Assembly (NCBI RefSeq): GCF_030403775.1
Contig: NZ_JAQMWQ010000026.1
Location: 1 to 64,000 of the forward strand
DNA length: 64,000 nucleotides
Reading direction: 5' to 3'
Source of the DNA: Paenibacillus sp. BSR1-1
Lineage (GTDB): Bacteria > Bacillota > Bacilli > Bacillales > Cytobacillaceae
A program made the translations under genes and the position numbers. Under the pieces are notes generated by a model. It did no database searches. It was not told the origin of the DNA and worked only from the letters and a program-made list of their open reading frames with translations. Shown here piece after piece: positions 53,694 through 63,034 of this stretch. Numbering within the stretch: the stretch's first letter is position 1; each line of letters opens with the position of its first letter.

Positions 53694-54716
53694 ATGTCTA
53701 AACATGCAAATAAACTAAACGAAATTCCATTCTCGGTGCTTGATCTTTCACCGATAACAGCCGGAAGTACTCCTGCTGACTCTTTCCGCCATACATTGGA
53801 ACTCGCACAGCTTGCTGAAAAACTTGGTTACAACCGTTTTTGGCTCGCAGAACATCATAATATGCCGTTTATTGCCAGTTCCGCCACTTCTGTGGTGATG
53901 TCCCATGTGGCAGCCGGAACATCAAAAATCAGGATTGGTTCAGGAGGAATCATGCTGCCGAATCACGCACCGCTCGTCATCGCTGAGCAGTTTGGCACTC
54001 TTGAATCATTATATCCTGGGCGAATTGACCTTGGTCTGGGGCGGGCACCCGGTACAGATCAGAGGACCGCTCGTGCATTGAGACGCGACTTAGGAAGTAC
54101 CGGAGATGACTTTCCTGAGCAATTAGTGGAACTCCGCGGTTACTTTGATCCATCCCTGGCACAAGGGAACCCTATAAAAGCGATTCCAGGTGAAGGCTTG
54201 AATATTCCAGTCTGGCTGCTGGGTTCAAGTGGCTTCAGTGCGCAGCTGGCCGGAGAACTGGGTTTGCCATTCGCGTTTGCCGCCCATTTCTCGCCACTTA
54301 ACACTCTGGGTGCTCTACAGATCTATCGCAAGGCGTTTAAGCCTTCGAATGTTCTCGATAAGCCGTATGCGATGGTGGCATTGAATATCATTACAGCAGA
54401 AACGGATAAAGAGGCAAAGCGCCTTTTTACAACAATACAGCAGCAATTTTTGAATCTGATGAGTGGCAACCTTACACCGCTTCAACCACCGGTAGATGAC
54501 ATATCCGAAGTGGCCAGCAGCTACCAATTAAATGCTCTCGAGCAGCAATTAGGTTCATCGATTGTTGGCAGCAAGCAGACCATAAAGGACAAGCTGCATA
54601 CATTTTTGGAGGAGAGCCAGGCAGATGAAATCATGGCCATTGCCCAAGTTTACGACCACAAAGCTCGCCTGCATTCATACGAGCTTCTGACAGAAATTAC
54701 AAAAGGCGAAAGGTAA
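53694..54716 (+). CDS. LLM class flavin-dependent oxidoreductase (luciferase-like)
   Basis: A 340-residue TIM-barrel flavin monooxygenase of the MsnO8/YwcH-type group: [78 protein letters not shown]. Full length and intact. SD GGGAAGAAG. It may be the replacement for the decayed copy just upstream; substrate unknown. Confidence 0.92.
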   Translation: MSKHANKLNEIPFSVLDLSPITAGSTPADSFRHTLELAQLAEKLGYNRFWLAEHHNMPFIASSATSVVMSHVAAGTSKIRIGSGGIMLPNHAPLVIAEQFGTLESLYPGRIDLGLGRAPGTDQRTARALRRDLGSTGDDFPEQLVELRGYFDPSLAQGNPIKAIPGEGLNIPVWLLGSSGFSAQLAGELGLPFAFAAHFSPLNTLGALQIYRKAFKPSNVLDKPYAMVALNIITAETDKEAKRLFTTIQQQFLNLMSGNLTPLQPPVDDISEVASSYQLNALEQQLGSSIVGSKQTIKDKLHTFLEESQADEIMAIAQVYDHKARLHSYELLTEITKGER

Positions 54717-54856
54717 AAAGGAGGACATCAGCAAGGAAACCTTTTTGATTTTTCTAGGGCATTGAATATGGATGAAACCGTGAAATCGGGTTATGAGGTT
54801 GTTTACAGGATTCCTTAATTAAAAAGATAAAAGTTGTTAGAATAGGAGACAATGAT

Positions 54857-55156
54857 ATGAACTGCAAAATTAACCGAAATGCTGCTAAAGTGCTGAAACA
54901 AATGTTGGAAAGTGAAGAGGCTGAAGGGAAAATGGTTCGTGTCTATGTTACATTGGACCATGGGGACCATGCCCATTATGAAGTAAAACTGGATACTCCC
55001 ACGGACCATGATGAAATTGTGAAAACAGACAAAGGCATTGATGTTTTACTTGATAAAAGGGAACCGTTTTTAGATGGGGTTTGGATCAAGTATTTCTATG
55101 TGCCGCAAGCAGGATTTGACATCACGAATTCTTCCAAAGGGCATCACCATCATTAA
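54857..55156 (+). CDS. HesB/IscA-like fold protein lacking the cysteine triad
   Basis: A 99-residue protein with the size and strand pattern of HesB-like iron-sulfur proteins (NRNAAKVLKQML..., VRVYVTLDHGDHAHYEVKLD, ...GVWIKYFYV). The three metal-binding cysteines of IscA are missing; the only Cys is at residue 3. The chain ends in HHHH, and HGDHAHY adds more His. A cluster carrier role is therefore doubtful; another metal is possible. Family call moderate. Confidence 0.62.
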   Translation: MNCKINRNAAKVLKQMLESEEAEGKMVRVYVTLDHGDHAHYEVKLDTPTDHDEIVKTDKGIDVLLDKREPFLDGVWIKYFYVPQAGFDITNSSKGHHHH

Positions 55157-55297
55157 ACACGTGACAGAGCGATACTAAATGTTTTTATACCTTCATATAT
55201 CTAACAGTATCATAAACTAAACACAGTAGATTACTGTATTTATTGTGTTAAAAAAGAAAAATACCAACGTTTTACAATTATAAGGGGGCGTATCATA

Positions 55298-55481
55298 ATG
55301 AGAAAAACCTATTAAAAGGCGTCGATATAACAGGTTTCAAATCAATAAGGAATGATCTCAAAAAGCAGGTGCTAACTACAAAGATGAAGAAGTTGTGGTA
55401 AGCAATTATATTGTAACAAGCCGATTTCCGGATAACATTCCTGCCTTTAATCGTGAATCCTTAAAATTATTAGCTGAATAA
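55298..55481 (+). pseudogene. DJ-1/PfpI family remnant
   Basis: After a run of A residues, the frame AGANYKDEEVVVSNYIVTSRFPDNIPAFNRESLKLLAE matches the C-terminal end of PfpI/YfkM-type proteins. The preceding part (LKGVDITGFKSIRNDLK) is in another frame, separated by a one-base shift near 55360; the N-terminal two thirds are absent. The rest of the gap 55157-55570 holds nothing recognised. Confidence 0.72.
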
Positions 55482-55570
55482 TAGCGTAAGTACTCAATAG
55501 TATCGTTTTAGAAATTAATATTTCACAATGAATTTCAATACAAAGGTTTTAATAAGAAAGGGGTTATACT

Positions 55571-56287
55571 ATGTCATTAAATGGTAAACGAGTAGTTGTT
55601 TTAGGGGGTACTTCTGGTATTGGTTTAGCAACTGCCAAAGCGTTTCTCGATCAATCAGCTCAAGTGATCATTGCCAGCCGTTCTGTTTCCAAATTAAATG
55701 AAGCAAAACAAGTTCTTGGTGGCAATGTAGAAGGAAATGAAATCGATTTTCGAAGCGAAGAAAAAGTAGCAGAATTTTTCAGCAAGGTTGGAAAATTTGA
55801 CCACCTTGTGGTAACAGCAGGGGAAGGCGCAATGGGGCACTTTAGCGAATTGCCTGTGGCAAGTGCTAAAGAGGCGTTTGATAGTAAGTTCTGGGGGCAA
55901 TATATTACCGTCCGTTCAGCACTTCCATATTTAAACAATGAAAGCTCAATCACCTTAACCTCTGGTGTATATGGCGTTCGTCCTCCTCAAGGTGCTACTA
56001 CTTTAGCGGCAATCAATTCAGCCATTGAAGGATTGGTTCGAGGACTTTCCGTAGACCTAGCCCCTATTAGGGTAAACGTGGTTTCACCTGGAATTGTAGA
56101 CACTCCAATCTATGCTGGAATGCCAGATGATCAGAGGCAAGCACTGTTCAACGGCATTGCACAACAGCTCCCTGTTGGACGGATTGCAAAGCCGGAAGAC
56201 ATAGCTGAAACCTATGTATACCTTGCTAAAAATGGTTTTACTACTGGTACAGCTGTTCTTATTGATGGTGGAGCCCACTTAGTTTAA
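55571..56287 (+). CDS. SDR-family protein with degenerate active site
   Basis: A 238-residue SDR-fold protein with an intact nucleotide loop GGTSGIGLA (12-20) and a C-terminal VLIDGGAHL. At the place of YxxxK the sequence reads GATTLAAINSAIEGL, with neither the Tyr nor the Lys. It may bind NAD(P) without classical catalysis, like other YxxxK-less SDR subfamilies. SD AAAGGGG. A terminator follows. Confidence 0.85.
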   Translation: MSLNGKRVVVLGGTSGIGLATAKAFLDQSAQVIIASRSVSKLNEAKQVLGGNVEGNEIDFRSEEKVAEFFSKVGKFDHLVVTAGEGAMGHFSELPVASAKEAFDSKFWGQYITVRSALPYLNNESSITLTSGVYGVRPPQGATTLAAINSAIEGLVRGLSVDLAPIRVNVVSPGIVDTPIYAGMPDDQRQALFNGIAQQLPVGRIAKPEDIAETYVYLAKNGFTTGTAVLIDGGAHLV

Positions 56288-56378
56288 TGGCCTAAAGGAT
56301 GTTGAACAGAAGCTTATCACCCTGCAAAGCAGTGGTTCTAACTAAAATAGAAATAAGTTAAGAATTAAGTAATTTACT

Positions 56379-56414
56379 GGTGGCAATACTGCAAAAGAGT
56401 ATTGCCGCCTTTTT
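56379..56414 (+). terminator. Terminator of the SDR gene at 55571
   Basis: GGTGGCAATACT/AGTATTGCCGCC 12-bp stem (one G-T type pair) with a seven-base loop followed by TTTTT. Confidence 0.85.
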
Positions 56415-56494
56415 GGTTATTAGGTACATAAAAAGATACAAAAGGAAGTGTTGATTTTTAATGAGTGTAAAGGACGAAAATAAATTAACAAAAA

Positions 56495-56584
56495 TATTGT
56501 GGTATTAATATCGCTGTGTCCTAACCGCTGCTGAATTTCTTTAATACCTACACCAGCTTCAATTAATAAAGAAGTGTGTGTGCA
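56495..56584 (-). pseudogene. Second integrase remnant
   Basis: About 90 bases align to the integrase fragment at 48768-48857 at roughly 80 percent identity; the minus strand reads SLLIEAGVGIKEIQQRLGHSDINTT. No flanking integrase sequence remains. It marks an earlier recombination inside the island. The rest of the gap 56415-56698 shows nothing else recognised. Confidence 0.75.
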
Positions 56585-56698
56585 TCACCTTTATCATCCG
56601 TTATAGGGTTTAATGACAACACCAAAAGATAACCTTTAGTCTTTTAACAATGGGCTCATTATCAGTTATGGGTTCCCTGGCTCTGATGAATATATAAA

Positions 56699-56733
56699 AA
56701 ACCTGTATTTAATAAAATTCTATACAGGTTTTT
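56699..56733. terminator. Terminator-like hairpin
   Basis: AACCTGTAT/ATACAGGTT stem with a 13-base loop and short T run on the plus strand; A run on the other side makes it possibly bidirectional, serving the minus-strand gene at 56806. Confidence 0.65.
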
Positions 56734-56805
56734 CAAATTTCCTATTTGATTGTCAACAGCCCCTATAAAACTCCTCTTTTATAATGAGCCTCGATTTTGA
56801 TGGTA

Positions 56806-57276
56806 TCAACTAAGTTTCTCAATCGATAACGATGCTGCATTAACTGGAATAGTTTCCCCTGCATCTATTACAAACGGTAATAGGATATCAGTAGTTCGCC
56901 CTATATTTTTAAGATGTATCTTAGTGTTACGGCGAATATGGATAATAGCCTGTCCAGTAAGCATAAGAATAGCATTATCCACTTGCCTTGTGATGCCATA
57001 GTCAGTAAGACTAACCGGAGAATGATTCAAGAATATACCATATACCGATGTTGACTTAGGGCCGCCAATGAGCAAAATATATTCTATCTTATAGTCCCCT
57101 GACTCTAAAACAGTTAATGTACCGCTGGATGGGGAGAACTTTATATTTTCCAAAGCCCCATGTTGATTAAATCTTACATTTTCCATTGGATTGACTGGAA
57201 TAGTCATTGAATCTGAACCTGTGAGTGTCACATAGCCATAGGCTGGTGAGGATTTCTTCCAATTTAGATCTGACAT
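56806..57276 (-). CDS. Exosporium-type C1q/TNF-like beta protein
   Basis: A 156-residue protein with the sequence pattern of the BclA C-terminal (C1q-like jelly roll) domain: YGYVTLTGSDSMTIPVNPMENVRFNQ..., GTLTVLESGDYKIEYILLIGG..., FLNHSPV, GQAIIHI. No collagen-like repeat and no signal peptide. ATG 57276 has AAAGGTGGTGA upstream; the GTG codons before it are inside that site. Spore-surface location is inferred. Confidence 0.68.
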   Translation of the reverse strand: MSDLNWKKSSPAYGYVTLTGSDSMTIPVNPMENVRFNQHGALENIKFSPSSGTLTVLESGDYKIEYILLIGGPKSTSVYGIFLNHSPVSLTDYGITRQVDNAILMLTGQAIIHIRRNTKIHLKNIGRTTDILLPFVIDAGETIPVNAASLSIEKLS

Positions 57277-57674
57277 AATTATCACCACCTTTTAAACTTT
57301 TAATATATGATATTAGGAAAAGAATGAAATGCTTGTACAACAAGCATCCTAATGGCCTTTTTTATTCAAATTGTGTCCAATACCCTACCGTCCCTTCCTA
57401 TTTTAGGTTGATTTGGTTGATGCCTCCTTCTGTATGGATATAGGTACTCATTTAGTTCCTAAACCCGTAGATGATAATGAGTTTCACGTTGAAATAACGC
57501 TTCCACCCGAAGACTTTTTTTAATTACAAAAAACGTCCTAAAGGTTTGAAATACTATAATTATACTGTTGAGGATAAAGGCTGCTTAAAGCTCTTTTATG
57601 AGCTTAGCGGTCTTTTGTCATTTTATAAATAAGTCTTATACATACTATAAATATGATCATATCTGGAGGAGATT
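57277..57674. other. Intergenic gap, no supported gene
   Basis: Between divergent genes. A short open stretch ending at 57522 (GTHLVPKPVDDNEFHVEITLPPEDFF) could be the tail of a lost gene, but it lacks a start with a ribosome-binding site. Otherwise AT-rich with the sensor-kinase promoter presumably near 57560-57650. Confidence 0.5.
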
Positions 57675-59270
57675 ATGAAGAAGGGCAAACTTAGTTTACA
57701 AGCTATTATTATTATATTTGTATGCATTGTCGTGGCTTTATCACTTGGAATAACTGATCTGATCATAAGTAAAAGAATTACCTCTAGTGTGGAACAAACA
57801 GAGAAAGAAAAAGCCCTGAATGTGGCAAAGATGGTTGCCCTTAGTCCGCAGGTGATTGGTGCTCTTGAAGGGAAAGCGAACAAAAAAAATGTACAAGTTT
57901 TTAGTAATCAAATAAGAAAGAAAACCAATGTTAACTTCGTTGTTGTGATGGATATGAAAGGTATGCGTCTATCCCACCCGAAACCCGAAAAGGTTGGAAA
58001 GCACTTCACAGGAGGAGATGAAGGACCAGTTCTTAAAGGCAAGGAGTACGTTTCTATTTCAAAGGGGACACTCGGTCGATCCATGCGGGCTTTTACTCCA
58101 ATAAAAAATTCACAGGGAAAACAAGTCGGTGCAGTTGCAGTAGGGATTTCATTAGAAAGTGTAATAAATGCGGTACATAAAGGCCGTATGGGTATGGCGA
58201 TCGGTACCGTCATTGGCATCTTAATTGGAGTAATTGGTGCAGTCGGCCTAGCGAGATACCTCAAAAGAATTCTTTTAGGACTCGAGCCGTTCGCGATTGC
58301 CAGGCTGCTTGAAGAGCGCAGTTCTATGCTTCATTCTGTCCGCGAGGGGATCATAGCCATTGACCAGGAAGGAAACATCACCCTTGTAAACAGGGCAGCC
58401 AATAAGCTTTTAAAAAAGGCCGGAATTGAAGGGAATCCTATAGGTATGAACGTTGAAGAGTATTTGCCAGAGACACGGTTAACTCGCATTATAGAATCGG
58501 GTGAATCGGAAATGGATCAAGAACAGAATCTACATGGGGTGACCATCTTAGTAAACAGGGTACCGGTGATTGTGGGAAATCGGCCGGTGGGGGCAATCGC
58601 GACTTTCCGTGATAAAACCGAGGTTCGAATTTTGGCCGAACAGCTTACCGGTGTGCGCAATTATGCGGATGCTCTCCGTGCTCAGGCGCATGAATTCATG
58701 AATAAACTTCATGTTATTCTTGGTCTGGTCCGTACTGAACAATACGATACACTCGCTAACTATGTGAGCGAAACCGTTAACCACCGTGAAACAGAAGTGG
58801 GTTTTGTAACAAAAAAAGTCCAAGATCCGGTTCTAGCCGGATTTCTGATTGGCAAGCTAAGCTTTGCAAGAGAATCTGGGGCCTTACTGTCATTTGATTG
58901 CGCAAATAAACTTCCCAAGCCTGCAAATTCGGAAATTACACATGAGTTAATAACGATCATTGGAAATCTTGTTGATAACGCTATGGAGGCAATTACGGAC
59001 AGTCCAGTCAAAAAGGTCGAGCTTAAACTTGATTACGCAGAGGATATTTTGACAGTCGAGGTTAAAGACACAGGAATGGGAATGACGAAATCACTACAAA
59101 ACAAAATATTGGATAAAGGCTTTTCCACGAAAGGAGACAATCGAGGATTCGGATTATATCTTTTGGCGCAGGCAATTGAAAGACTGGAGGGAGACCTGAT
59201 TATTTCGTCTAAGCCTGGAAAGGGAACGAATTTTGCGGTATATATACCTTATAATGCAGAGGATGAATAG
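57675..59270 (+). CDS. DcuS/CitA-type sensor histidine kinase
   Basis: A 531-residue membrane sensor. TM1 about 10-32, an extracytoplasmic Cache-like domain about 40-165, TM2 about 172-195, a cytoplasmic PAS about 215-315, then a SpoOB-type dimerisation helix with H339 in RAQAHEFMNKLH, and HATPase with NLVDNAMEA (431-439) and DTGMGM. This group senses C4-dicarboxylates or citrate. With the regulator, permease and malic enzyme downstream, a malate- or related acid-sensing role is likely (B. subtilis MalK is comparable). SD GGAGGAG. Confidence 0.93.
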   Translation: MKKGKLSLQAIIIIFVCIVVALSLGITDLIISKRITSSVEQTEKEKALNVAKMVALSPQVIGALEGKANKKNVQVFSNQIRKKTNVNFVVVMDMKGMRLSHPKPEKVGKHFTGGDEGPVLKGKEYVSISKGTLGRSMRAFTPIKNSQGKQVGAVAVGISLESVINAVHKGRMGMAIGTVIGILIGVIGAVGLARYLKRILLGLEPFAIARLLEERSSMLHSVREGIIAIDQEGNITLVNRAANKLLKKAGIEGNPIGMNVEEYLPETRLTRIIESGESEMDQEQNLHGVTILVNRVPVIVGNRPVGAIATFRDKTEVRILAEQLTGVRNYADALRAQAHEFMNKLHVILGLVRTEQYDTLANYVSETVNHRETEVGFVTKKVQDPVLAGFLIGKLSFARESGALLSFDCANKLPKPANSEITHELITIIGNLVDNAMEAITDSPVKKVELKLDYAEDILTVEVKDTGMGMTKSLQNKILDKGFSTKGDNRGFGLYLLAQAIERLEGDLIISSKPGKGTNFAVYIPYNAEDE

Positions 59271-59272
59271 AA

Positions 59273-59980
59273 ATGATTAATGTAATGATTGTTGAAGATG
59301 ACCCGATGGTAGCGGAAATCAATAAGCAGTACCTTTCTAAAATTGACGGTTTCCGTTTAACTGCAACAGTCAATTCTGTCGCTGAAGCCATCCGATGGTT
59401 AGGAAAGAATGATATTCAGCTAATACTTTTGGATATTTTTATGCCGGGAAAGCAGGGACTGGAACTGTTATCGTATCTTCGTAAAAATGATCTTGAAATT
59501 GATGTCATCATCATTTCAGCGGCCTCAGATCTTGAACGAATTAAGAGGGCATTAAGGTATGGTGTTGTCGACTATTTGATTAAGCCTTTCGAGTTTGAAC
59601 GGTTTAATGCTGCACTTACTTCCTACCTTGAGCAAACCTGGTTCATTGATAAACAGGATTCAGTTAGTCAGCAGGAGCTCGATCACTTACTTTTGCATAG
59701 AGAAGAGGCCGTCATCGCAGAGGAACTTCCAAAGGGATTAACGAAGGATACCTTAAAGCAGATATGGGATGCGGTTCAAGAGTTGAAGCAGGGACCATTT
59801 TCCACTGATGAGGTAGCGAATGTGGCAGGCATTTCAAGGGTTTCAGCAAGAAAGTACCTTAACTTTATAAAGGACTTAGGAATACTTGAAGTCAAGGTTA
59901 TCTATGGAACCATTGGAAGGCCTGTGTATCAGCATGAATATAACCAATTTAAAGAGCACTTAATAAAAAACTTTTTGTAA
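59273..59980 (+). CDS. CitB/DcuR-family response regulator
   Basis: A 235-residue regulator: receiver with ED at 8-9, phospho-acceptor D54 and K104, and a C-terminal helix-turn-helix (STDEVANVAGISRVSARKYLNFIKDLGILEV). It starts two bases after the kinase stop and is its partner. The inverted repeat at 60033 is a candidate binding site. Confidence 0.94.
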   Translation: MINVMIVEDDPMVAEINKQYLSKIDGFRLTATVNSVAEAIRWLGKNDIQLILLDIFMPGKQGLELLSYLRKNDLEIDVIIISAASDLERIKRALRYGVVDYLIKPFEFERFNAALTSYLEQTWFIDKQDSVSQQELDHLLLHREEAVIAEELPKGLTKDTLKQIWDAVQELKQGPFSTDEVANVAGISRVSARKYLNFIKDLGILEVKVIYGTIGRPVYQHEYNQFKEHLIKNFL

Positions 59981-60009
59981 GTAGTTATTGAAAACTGCTT
60001 ACTTTTTTT
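59977..60009 (+). terminator. Terminator of the two-component operon
   Basis: GTAAGTAG/CTGCTTAC stem overlapping the stop codon, then seven T. Confidence 0.8.
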
Positions 60010-60032
60010 ATTTACAAAAAGAATGAATAAAC

Positions 60033-60049
60033 TTTCATAATCTATGAAA
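60033..60049. promoter_or_regulatory. Probable response-regulator operator upstream of the permease gene
   Basis: Perfect 17-base inverted repeat TTTCATA-ATC-TATGAAA, 54 bases before the permease start. Placed as expected for activation by the CitB-type regulator. Confidence 0.62.
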
Positions 60050-60103
60050 ACGGTTTACATGAGAATATGATAGACATGCAGCAAGACAAAGGAGGATTCA
60101 AAA

Positions 60104-61075
60104 ATGCAAATTCCTATTAAGAAAACGCTTGATAAAATTCCAGGTGGTCTGATGGTTGTTCCACTTTTTTTAGGGGTATTAACAAATACATTTTTTCCGC
60201 AAGTTTTACAAATTGGTAGTTTTACAACAGCATTATTCAGTAAAGAAGCATCCTCAACCATTTTGGCATGTTTTATGTTTTTAATTGGTTCCCAAATTAA
60301 TTTCAAATTAGCACCAAAGGCATTAAAAAAAGGTGCACTATTATTAACAGGAAAATTTATCGTAGGTGCTGGTATTGGTTTAGCTGTAGCAGCTATTTTT
60401 GGGCCTGCCGGAATACTAGGATTAACACCATTAGCCATCCTTGCAGCATTGTTAAATGCTAATGGCGGTTTATATGCATCTCTTGCTTCATCGTATGGCG
60501 ACGAAACGGATGTAGGCGCATATGCTTTATTTTCTTTAAAAGACGGTCCATTTTTCACATTAGTGGCGTTAGGTGCATCCGGCCTTGCCACCATTCCTTT
60601 TCAAACGCTTCTTGGAGTATTAATTCCAATCGTAATTGGAATGATTTTAGGAAATATTGACCCTGATATGAGAAAGTTCCTTGGAAGCAGTAAATTATTA
60701 TTAATCCCATTCTTCTCATTCCCATTAGGTGCCGGAATGAACCTTTCAACTATTGTGAAAGCTGGAGGTCCTGGGATATTACTGGGAATAATCGCTGCAT
60801 TTACTGGAATTGGAGCATACTTCCTATTGAAGTTATTTAAAGAAAACCCTATCGTTGGCTTAGCAACAGGGTCAACTGCAGGAAATGCCGTAGCTACACC
60901 AGCTGTAGTGGCGGCCGCAGACCCAACCTTAGCTGCAGTAGCATCTTCAGCTACTGCGCAAGTTGCAGCTGCATGTGTCATATCTGCCATCGTCTGTCCG
61001 ATTATTGTGAGCTATGTATTTAAAAGGTCTGAAAAGAAGAAAAAAGTGAAACAATCGATTGCACGGACAGCCTGA
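60104..61075 (+). CDS. KdgT-family (2-keto-3-deoxygluconate permease type) transporter
   Basis: A 323-residue membrane protein with about ten hydrophobic segments: MQIPIKKTLDKIPGGLMVVPLFLGVLTNTFFP at the start and TGSTAGNAVATPAVVAAADP near the end are KdgT markers. KdgT imports 2-keto-3-deoxygluconate with protons; here the setting with a dicarboxylate-type sensor and malic enzyme suggests a hydroxy or keto acid such as malate as an alternative (inference). SD AAAGGAGG. Confidence 0.88.
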   Translation: MQIPIKKTLDKIPGGLMVVPLFLGVLTNTFFPQVLQIGSFTTALFSKEASSTILACFMFLIGSQINFKLAPKALKKGALLLTGKFIVGAGIGLAVAAIFGPAGILGLTPLAILAALLNANGGLYASLASSYGDETDVGAYALFSLKDGPFFTLVALGASGLATIPFQTLLGVLIPIVIGMILGNIDPDMRKFLGSSKLLLIPFFSFPLGAGMNLSTIVKAGGPGILLGIIAAFTGIGAYFLLKLFKENPIVGLATGSTAGNAVATPAVVAAADPTLAAVASSATAQVAAACVISAIVCPIIVSYVFKRSEKKKKVKQSIARTA

Positions 61076-61115
61076 TATCCGAATTGTTATTTTAAAGTAG
61101 AAAGAAGGAAACACC

Positions 61116-62831
61116 ATGAATATACCCCAAAATGTTATTATTACAACATTAAAAGGAAAAGAAGTTCTTACTAATCCTTTTTTGAATAAAGGAACGGCTT
61201 TTACGAAAGAGGAAAGGGAAGACCTTGGACTAGACGGTCTATTACCGCCTCAAGTCCTTACCCTTGATGAACAAGTAAATAGGATTTATGAACAATATTC
61301 GATGCGGACGACGAATTTATTTAAACACGGTCTGCTTTATGATTTATATAATCGGAATGTTGTTCTGTTTTACCGATTGCTGAAAGAACACCTAGCAGAA
61401 ATGCTTCCAATTATCTACACTCCTACTGTCGGTGATGCGATCCAGTCATACTCCCATAGCTACCGCCGTCCCGGAGGTTTATATCTTTCTATTGATGATC
61501 CTGAAGGCGTGGAAAAGGCATTCTATAATCTTGGACAGCCCAAAAATGGCATTGATTTAATCGTCGTCACAGACTCTGAAAGTATTCTGGGTATTGGGGA
61601 CCAAGGGGTAGGCGGTATTAATATTGCAATTGGTAAACTTGCCGTGTACACAGCGGCAGCTGGTATTGACCCAAGCCGTGTTCTGCCAGTCGTGTTGGAT
61701 GTTGGTACAAACAATCAGGCCTTGATCGCAGACCCTATCTATATCGGCAACAAATTCGCACGTGTCCGCGGAGAGCGTTATGATCAATTCATTGATTTAT
61801 TCGTTCAGACCGCAAGAAAGTTCTTTCCAGAGGTTCTGATTCACTGGGAAGACCTTGGCAACGTGAATGCGCGTAAGATCTTAGACAAATACGGTGACAA
61901 CATCCTTACCTTCAACGATGACATCCAGGGAACAGGCGCTGTGACCCTTGCTGCTATTATGTCTGCTTTGAAAGTAACAGGAGAAACCTTGAAAGACCAG
62001 CGCATTGTTATCTTCGGGCCAGGGGCTGCAGGTATCGGCAACGCAGACCAAATGGTTGATGCAATGGTTCTTGAAGGGCTGTCCAGAGAAGAAACCTATG
62101 AACGTTTCTGGGCAATCGACTATCGCGGGTTACTAACGGATGAAACAGCAGATGTCCTGAACTTCCAAAAGCCTTATGTAAGAAAGGTGAATGAAGTAAA
62201 GGATTGGGATAAAAATGAGGATGGGATTATTTCATTAATGGAAGTCGTTCAGAGGGTGAAGCCAACCATCCTGATTGGTACTTCCGGCCAAGCTGGTGCC
62301 TTCACTGAGGAAATTGTGAAAGAAATGGCCAAGCATGTTGAGCGTCCAATTATCTTGCCTATGTCCAACCCAACTGCATTGACTGAAGCGGTGCCGGAAA
62401 ATCTGATTAAGTGGACAGCTGGCAGGGCTCTCATTGCAACTGGCAGTCCTTTTGCCAATGTAGAATACAAAGGTGTTACCTATGAAATTGGCCAGTCAAA
62501 TAATGCATTTGTCTTCCCAGGTCTTGGACTTGGAGCCATTGTGGCAAAGGCGGAAGTGTTCTCAAAAGGTATGTTCGCTGCTGCTGCTTATGCAGTTGCA
62601 AGAATGTCTGACTCCAGTAAACCTGGTTCTTCCCTGCTGCCATCCATTGAAAACCTTCATGAAGTCTCAAAATACGTAGCCATTGAAGTAGTTAATGCTG
62701 CAATACACGAAGGAATTGCAAGAGCGGATATTCAAGATGTTGAGAATGCTATAGAAGATGCTATGTGGAAACCTGTGTATAAGGAAATAAAGAATGTAGG
62801 TATTTGGACAAACATTCATTCCTATGCATGA
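61116..62831 (+). CDS. maeA: NAD-dependent malic enzyme
   Basis: A 571-residue malic enzyme of the large type (SfcA/MaeA): [35 protein letters not shown] with the catalytic Tyr, [13 protein letters not shown], and ATP/NAD motif [14 protein letters not shown]. It decarboxylates malate to pyruvate. Forty bases after the permease gene, likely the same operon, so imported acid would be fed to pyruvate. The B. subtilis equivalent group includes ywkA and maeA. Confidence 0.93.
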   Translation: MNIPQNVIITTLKGKEVLTNPFLNKGTAFTKEEREDLGLDGLLPPQVLTLDEQVNRIYEQYSMRTTNLFKHGLLYDLYNRNVVLFYRLLKEHLAEMLPIIYTPTVGDAIQSYSHSYRRPGGLYLSIDDPEGVEKAFYNLGQPKNGIDLIVVTDSESILGIGDQGVGGINIAIGKLAVYTAAAGIDPSRVLPVVLDVGTNNQALIADPIYIGNKFARVRGERYDQFIDLFVQTARKFFPEVLIHWEDLGNVNARKILDKYGDNILTFNDDIQGTGAVTLAAIMSALKVTGETLKDQRIVIFGPGAAGIGNADQMVDAMVLEGLSREETYERFWAIDYRGLLTDETADVLNFQKPYVRKVNEVKDWDKNEDGIISLMEVVQRVKPTILIGTSGQAGAFTEEIVKEMAKHVERPIILPMSNPTALTEAVPENLIKWTAGRALIATGSPFANVEYKGVTYEIGQSNNAFVFPGLGLGAIVAKAEVFSKGMFAAAAYAVARMSDSSKPGSSLLPSIENLHEVSKYVAIEVVNAAIHEGIARADIQDVENAIEDAMWKPVYKEIKNVGIWTNIHSYA

Positions 62832-62849
62832 TTAAATAGTTAAATTGAA

Positions 62850-62870
62850 TGGGCGGTATGATGTAATAAA
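62850..62870. other. Probable attachment site (right), duplicate of the groEL 3' end
   Basis: ATGGGCGGTATGATGTAAT differs at one base from 48552-48570. It is not in a gene here. An integrase remnant follows within 30 bases, so a second element may start here. Confidence 0.7.
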
Positions 62871-62894
62871 CATCATAAACTTTATGATTTTATT

Positions 62895-62945
62895 GAGAAG
62901 GTCTTCCAACAGTTTCTGAACTGGCGGGAGGCCTTTTCTTCTAAG
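62895..62945 (-). pseudogene. Third integrase remnant
   Basis: About 50 bases match the integrase 3' end at 48690-48738 (GAGAAGGTCTTYCAACAGTTT ... GGGAGGCCTTTTCTTC pattern; stem-like). It lies beside the second groEL-like att copy as the first lies beside the first. Only the last few codons remain. Confidence 0.65.
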
Positions 62946-63034
62946 AGACAAACAGGGGAAATACAGGATGAAAGTAGAGAACACTCTTAAAAAGAGCGTT
63001 CCCGCTTGTTCTGACCTTTTGATATAAGAGTTTT

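Noticed and set aside
60049-60060. cre site before the permease gene
   Set aside because: The TGAAAACGGTTTACA stretch has one base too many between CG and CA to fit the CcpA consensus.
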